From: Chitinophaga pinensis
GTDB taxonomy: Bacteria > Bacteroidota > Bacteroidia > Flavobacteriales_D > Crocinitomicaceae
Assembly: GCA_943324745.2 (NCBI GenBank)
Contig: CALPMT020000009.1
Coordinates: forward strand, 44,715 to 108,714
Direction: 5' to 3'
Length of the DNA: 64,000 nucleotides
A program made the position numbers and the translations under genes. The stretch's first letter is position 1, and every line of letters begins with the position of its first letter. This document shows, one piece after another, positions 61,545-64,000 of the stretch. The notes under the pieces were generated by a model. It saw only the letters and a program-made list of their open reading frames with translations, was not told the origin of the DNA and searched no databases.

Positions 61545-63782
61545 ATGGAAAGTACTTTACATCAAGAAGCAACAGTAGAGCAAGCAATTGAACTTGGGTT
61601 ACGAGCGGATGAATTTGAAATGATTAAGAACATACTTGGTCGTACACCAAATTTTACTGAAACAAGTGTATATTCAGTAATGTGGTCGGAACATTGTTCC
61701 TACAAAAACTCAATTTTCTGGCTGAAACAGTTGCCAAAGGATGGACCTCATATGTTGGTGAAAGCAGGAGAAGAAAATGCAGGACTTGTTGATCTTGGTG
61801 ACGGTATCGGATGTGTTTTTAAAATAGAATCTCATAATCACCCTAGCGCTTTGGAGCCTTATCAAGGTGCAGCAACAGGTGTTGGAGGTATTAATCGTGA
61901 TATTTTTACTATGGGCGCTCGTCCAATTGCTCAGTTAAATTCTTTACGTTTTGGAGATATCGATTCTGATCGTACAAAATGGTTAGTAAAAGGGGTCGTA
62001 AAAGGTATAGGAGATTACGGAAATTCTTTCGGTATTCCAATCGTTGGAGGTGAAGTTTTTTTCGATAGTTCTTACAACCAAAACCCACTTGTTAATGCTT
62101 TTTCAGCAGGTCTAATAGATACTAAAAAAGTTATTTCAGCAAAAGCGAAAGGTCCCGGTAATCCAGTTTATATTGTTGGTTCTGCAACAGGAAAAGACGG
62201 TATTGCTGGAGCGGCATTTGCATCTAAAGATATCACGGAAGATTCTGCTTCTGATTTACCCTCTGTTCAAGTTGGTGATCCTTTTCAAGAAAAATTGTTA
62301 CTAGAAGCAACAATGGAATTGGCTGAAACTAATGCTATTGTAGGAATGCAAGACATGGGGGCTGCTGGTATTACCTGTTCTACGTGTGAAATGAGTGCCG
62401 GAGGAGGAGTTGGTATGGATATCTTTTTAGACAAAGTACCAACTAGACAAGAAAATATGTTGCCTTACGAGATTTTATTATCCGAATCTCAAGAGCGTAT
62501 GCTAGTGGTAGTTAAAAAAGGAGAAGAAGAAGTTGTAAAATCAATTTTTGATAAATGGGATTTACATGCAGAAGAGATTGGTGTTGTAACTGATACAGGT
62601 CGTGTTAGATACTACATGCATGGTGAAATCGTTGGAGATGTTCCTGCTGAATCACTTGTTTTAGGTGGCGGAGCTCCTCAAAATCAACGTGAATATTCAG
62701 AACCTGCTTATTTTCAAGAATATAAAAAGTTTGACATTAATAATGTTCAACAACCAGAAGATTTAAAAGAAGTTGCGATGTTCTTATTGCAACATCCAAA
62801 TATTGCTTCTAAGCGTTGGGTATATGAACAATATGATTCAATGGTAGGTACCAAAAATATGGTGACAAATCAACCATCTGATGCAGGTGTTGTAAATATT
62901 AAGGGGACAAATAAAGCATTAGCAATGACAGTGGATTGTAATTCACGTTATGTAAATGCAGATCCTGAAATTGGAACAATGATTGCTGTTTCTGAAGCTG
63001 CTCGAAATATTACTTGTGCTGGTGGAGAACCAAGTGCTATTACAAATTGTTTAAACTTTGGAAATCCATACAATCCAGAATCCTATTGGCAATTTGTAGG
63101 TGCAATTAAAGGAATGTCTACTGCATGTTTAAAATTTGCTACTCCTGTTACTGGCGGAAATGTTTCTTTCTATAATCAATCTGTAATCGGTGGAGTAGAA
63201 GTCCCAGTTTTCCCTACACCAACAATCGGAATGATTGGGGTGTTAGCGGATAAGTCTAAATTAATGACACTCGATTTTAAACAAAAAGGAGATTTAATTT
63301 TTATTTTAGGCGATACAGTTGAAGACATTTCTTCTTCAGAGTATTTATCCTCATATCATAAAATTCAAGCTTCACCAGCTCCTTATTTTGATTTAGAAAA
63401 AGAATATGCTCTACACCAGGCAATAAAAGGATTGATAAATAATTCATTGGTAAATGCTATTCACGATTGTTCTGATGGTGGACTATTTGTTACATTAGCT
63501 GAAATGTCATTCCCTAGAGGTCTCGGTTTTGATATCGTAACTGATTCTGAAATTCGTGAAGATGCGTTCCTATTTGGTGAATCTCAAGGACGTGCTGTTG
63601 TTACTCTTACCGAAGATCAAGAAGAGTCTTTTATTGAATATATGTTATCTACTGGTGTAAACTTTACGTTATTAGGTCATGTTACTAAAGGTAAGTTTGT
63701 TATTGATGACGAACACTATGGTTTCTGTCACGAAGCAAAAGATATATTTGATAATGCTTTAGCAATGAAGTTAGAAAAATAA
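61545..63782 (+). CDS. purL: Phosphoribosylformylglycinamidine synthase subunit PurL
   Basis: Fourth step of purine synthesis, converting FGAR to FGAM with ATP and ammonia. The 745-residue length and layout match the small (Bacillus-type) PurL, which works with PurQ and PurS. Visible motifs are [15 protein letters not shown], the phosphate-binding [50 protein letters not shown] and [13 protein letters not shown], arranged as the two AIR-synthase-like halves. PurQ and PurS are not in the window. The start is ATG 61545, set by the promoter and by the family N-terminus. A terminator follows. Confidence 0.95.
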   Translation: MESTLHQEATVEQAIELGLRADEFEMIKNILGRTPNFTETSVYSVMWSEHCSYKNSIFWLKQLPKDGPHMLVKAGEENAGLVDLGDGIGCVFKIESHNHPSALEPYQGAATGVGGINRDIFTMGARPIAQLNSLRFGDIDSDRTKWLVKGVVKGIGDYGNSFGIPIVGGEVFFDSSYNQNPLVNAFSAGLIDTKKVISAKAKGPGNPVYIVGSATGKDGIAGAAFASKDITEDSASDLPSVQVGDPFQEKLLLEATMELAETNAIVGMQDMGAAGITCSTCEMSAGGGVGMDIFLDKVPTRQENMLPYEILLSESQERMLVVVKKGEEEVVKSIFDKWDLHAEEIGVVTDTGRVRYYMHGEIVGDVPAESLVLGGGAPQNQREYSEPAYFQEYKKFDINNVQQPEDLKEVAMFLLQHPNIASKRWVYEQYDSMVGTKNMVTNQPSDAGVVNIKGTNKALAMTVDCNSRYVNADPEIGTMIAVSEAARNITCAGGEPSAITNCLNFGNPYNPESYWQFVGAIKGMSTACLKFATPVTGGNVSFYNQSVIGGVEVPVFPTPTIGMIGVLADKSKLMTLDFKQKGDLIFILGDTVEDISSSEYLSSYHKIQASPAPYFDLEKEYALHQAIKGLINNSLVNAIHDCSDGGLFVTLAEMSFPRGLGFDIVTDSEIREDAFLFGESQGRAVVTLTEDQEESFIEYMLSTGVNFTLLGHVTKGKFVIDDEHYGFCHEAKDIFDNALAMKLEK

Positions 63783-63806
63783 TTAAGAAAATCTTAAATA
63801 TACTTT

Positions 63807-63837
63807 AAAAGTCGTATTATTTGATACGACTTTTTTT
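63807..63837. terminator. Bidirectional terminator between purL and the right-edge gene
   Basis: The stem aaaagtcgtat/atacgactttt with a 6-base loop has T runs on the plus strand and A runs read as T on the minus strand. It can stop both purL and the convergent gene, whose stop codon at 63836-63838 overlaps its end. Confidence 0.88.
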
Positions 63838-64000
63838 ATGCACATAAAATTTCTTTTAATTCTAAAAGTTCTTTTACTTTGTCAGCTTTACCTAGTGATT
63901 GATAAGAACCAATTAGATTTATAATTATTCGTTTAATTATTGTAGTATGTGAGCAAGGTTCAAAATATTCCTTTTCTTCTGATAGTTTTAATTCTTTTAA
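63836..64000 (-). CDS. C-terminal 54 residues of an unidentified protein, cut by the window edge
   Basis: The frame is open from the right edge to a TAA at 63836-63838. The peptide is helical, with IIINLIGSYQSLGKADKVKELLELKEIL at its end, which looks like one terminal TPR-type hairpin. A SirB1/transglutaminase-like protein ends in a similar way, but this is a weak guess from 54 residues. The start lies beyond the window. Confidence 0.6.
   Translation of the reverse strand, partial: LKELKLSEEKEYFEPCSHTTIIKRIIINLIGSYQSLGKADKVKELLELKEILCA

Overview
The window is AT-rich, gene-dense chromosomal DNA from a member of the Bacteroidota, most likely order Flavobacteriales and possibly a Crocinitomicaceae (Fluviicola-like) relative. 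The phylum call rests on several things: a PorP/SprF protein paired with an OmpA/WD40 protein, a PorV/PorQ-family protein, a type IX secretion C-terminal sorting domain, a carboxypeptidase-regulatory/TonB-dependent receptor, a Bacteroidetes-type geranylgeranylglyceryl phosphate synthase, no obvious Shine-Dalgarno sites, and repeated TAnnTTTG -7 boxes. The family-level call is inference. No phage, insertion sequence, CRISPR array or rRNA operon was seen.

Region 1 (1-7063, minus strand) is a tightly packed surface-polysaccharide operon. Reading along its own strand it runs: family 4 glycosyltransferase, Wza-like export lipoprotein, Wzc-like tyrosine autokinase with a Gly-Tyr repeat tail, RfbC epimerase, WecA/TagO-like initiating transferase, lipoprotein lytic transglycosylase, and the start of uvrA. 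Region 2 (7201-16205) holds cell-wall and housekeeping genes: DacB-like carboxypeptidase, Ddl, a PASTA protein, a T9SS cargo protein, an RluD-type pseudouridine synthase and a TPR/WD40/OmpA protein ending in a clear terminator.

Region 3 (16267-25781) is the most interesting. A LytS/LytTR two-component pair is followed by a compact run: PqqD-like small protein, ATP-grasp ligase, fold-III PLP decarboxylase, a urea-transporter-like membrane domain fused to an M23 peptidase, a TPR/outer-membrane barrel protein and two tandem TPR paralogues, closed by a terminator. The spacing suggests one function. Carrier or peptide chaperone, amide or thioester ligation, decarboxylation, membrane passage and envelope action are all represented. 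I do not recognise it as a described system.

Region 4 (25856-39633) is mixed housekeeping: TerC, a HEAT-like protein, an alpha/beta hydrolase, PepP, a CTP-synthase-like amidotransferase without its cysteine, RNase HI, LptC, CoaX, tRNA-Phe, TyrS, tRNA-Asp, RNase P RNA, a SixA-like phosphatase, a rhomboid protease, GGGP synthase and a phosphopantetheinyl transferase. Region 5 (39843-54384) carries an outer-membrane/T9SS set: a TonB-dependent receptor, a 1408-residue secreted protein, a PorV/PorQ protein, then GreA, a HIT protein, an HGSNAT-like membrane protein, and an OmpA/WD40 plus PorP/SprF pair. Region 6 (54623-64000) has an unknown protein, RsmG, a long-chain acyl-CoA ligase, a degenerate amidohydrolase-like lipoprotein, two tandem paralogous polytopic membrane proteins, PurL, and the 3' end of a gene running off the window.

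Several starts were moved from the longest reading frame to internal ATG or GTG codons, using promoter position, family N-termini or paralogue alignment. Each change is noted in its entry.
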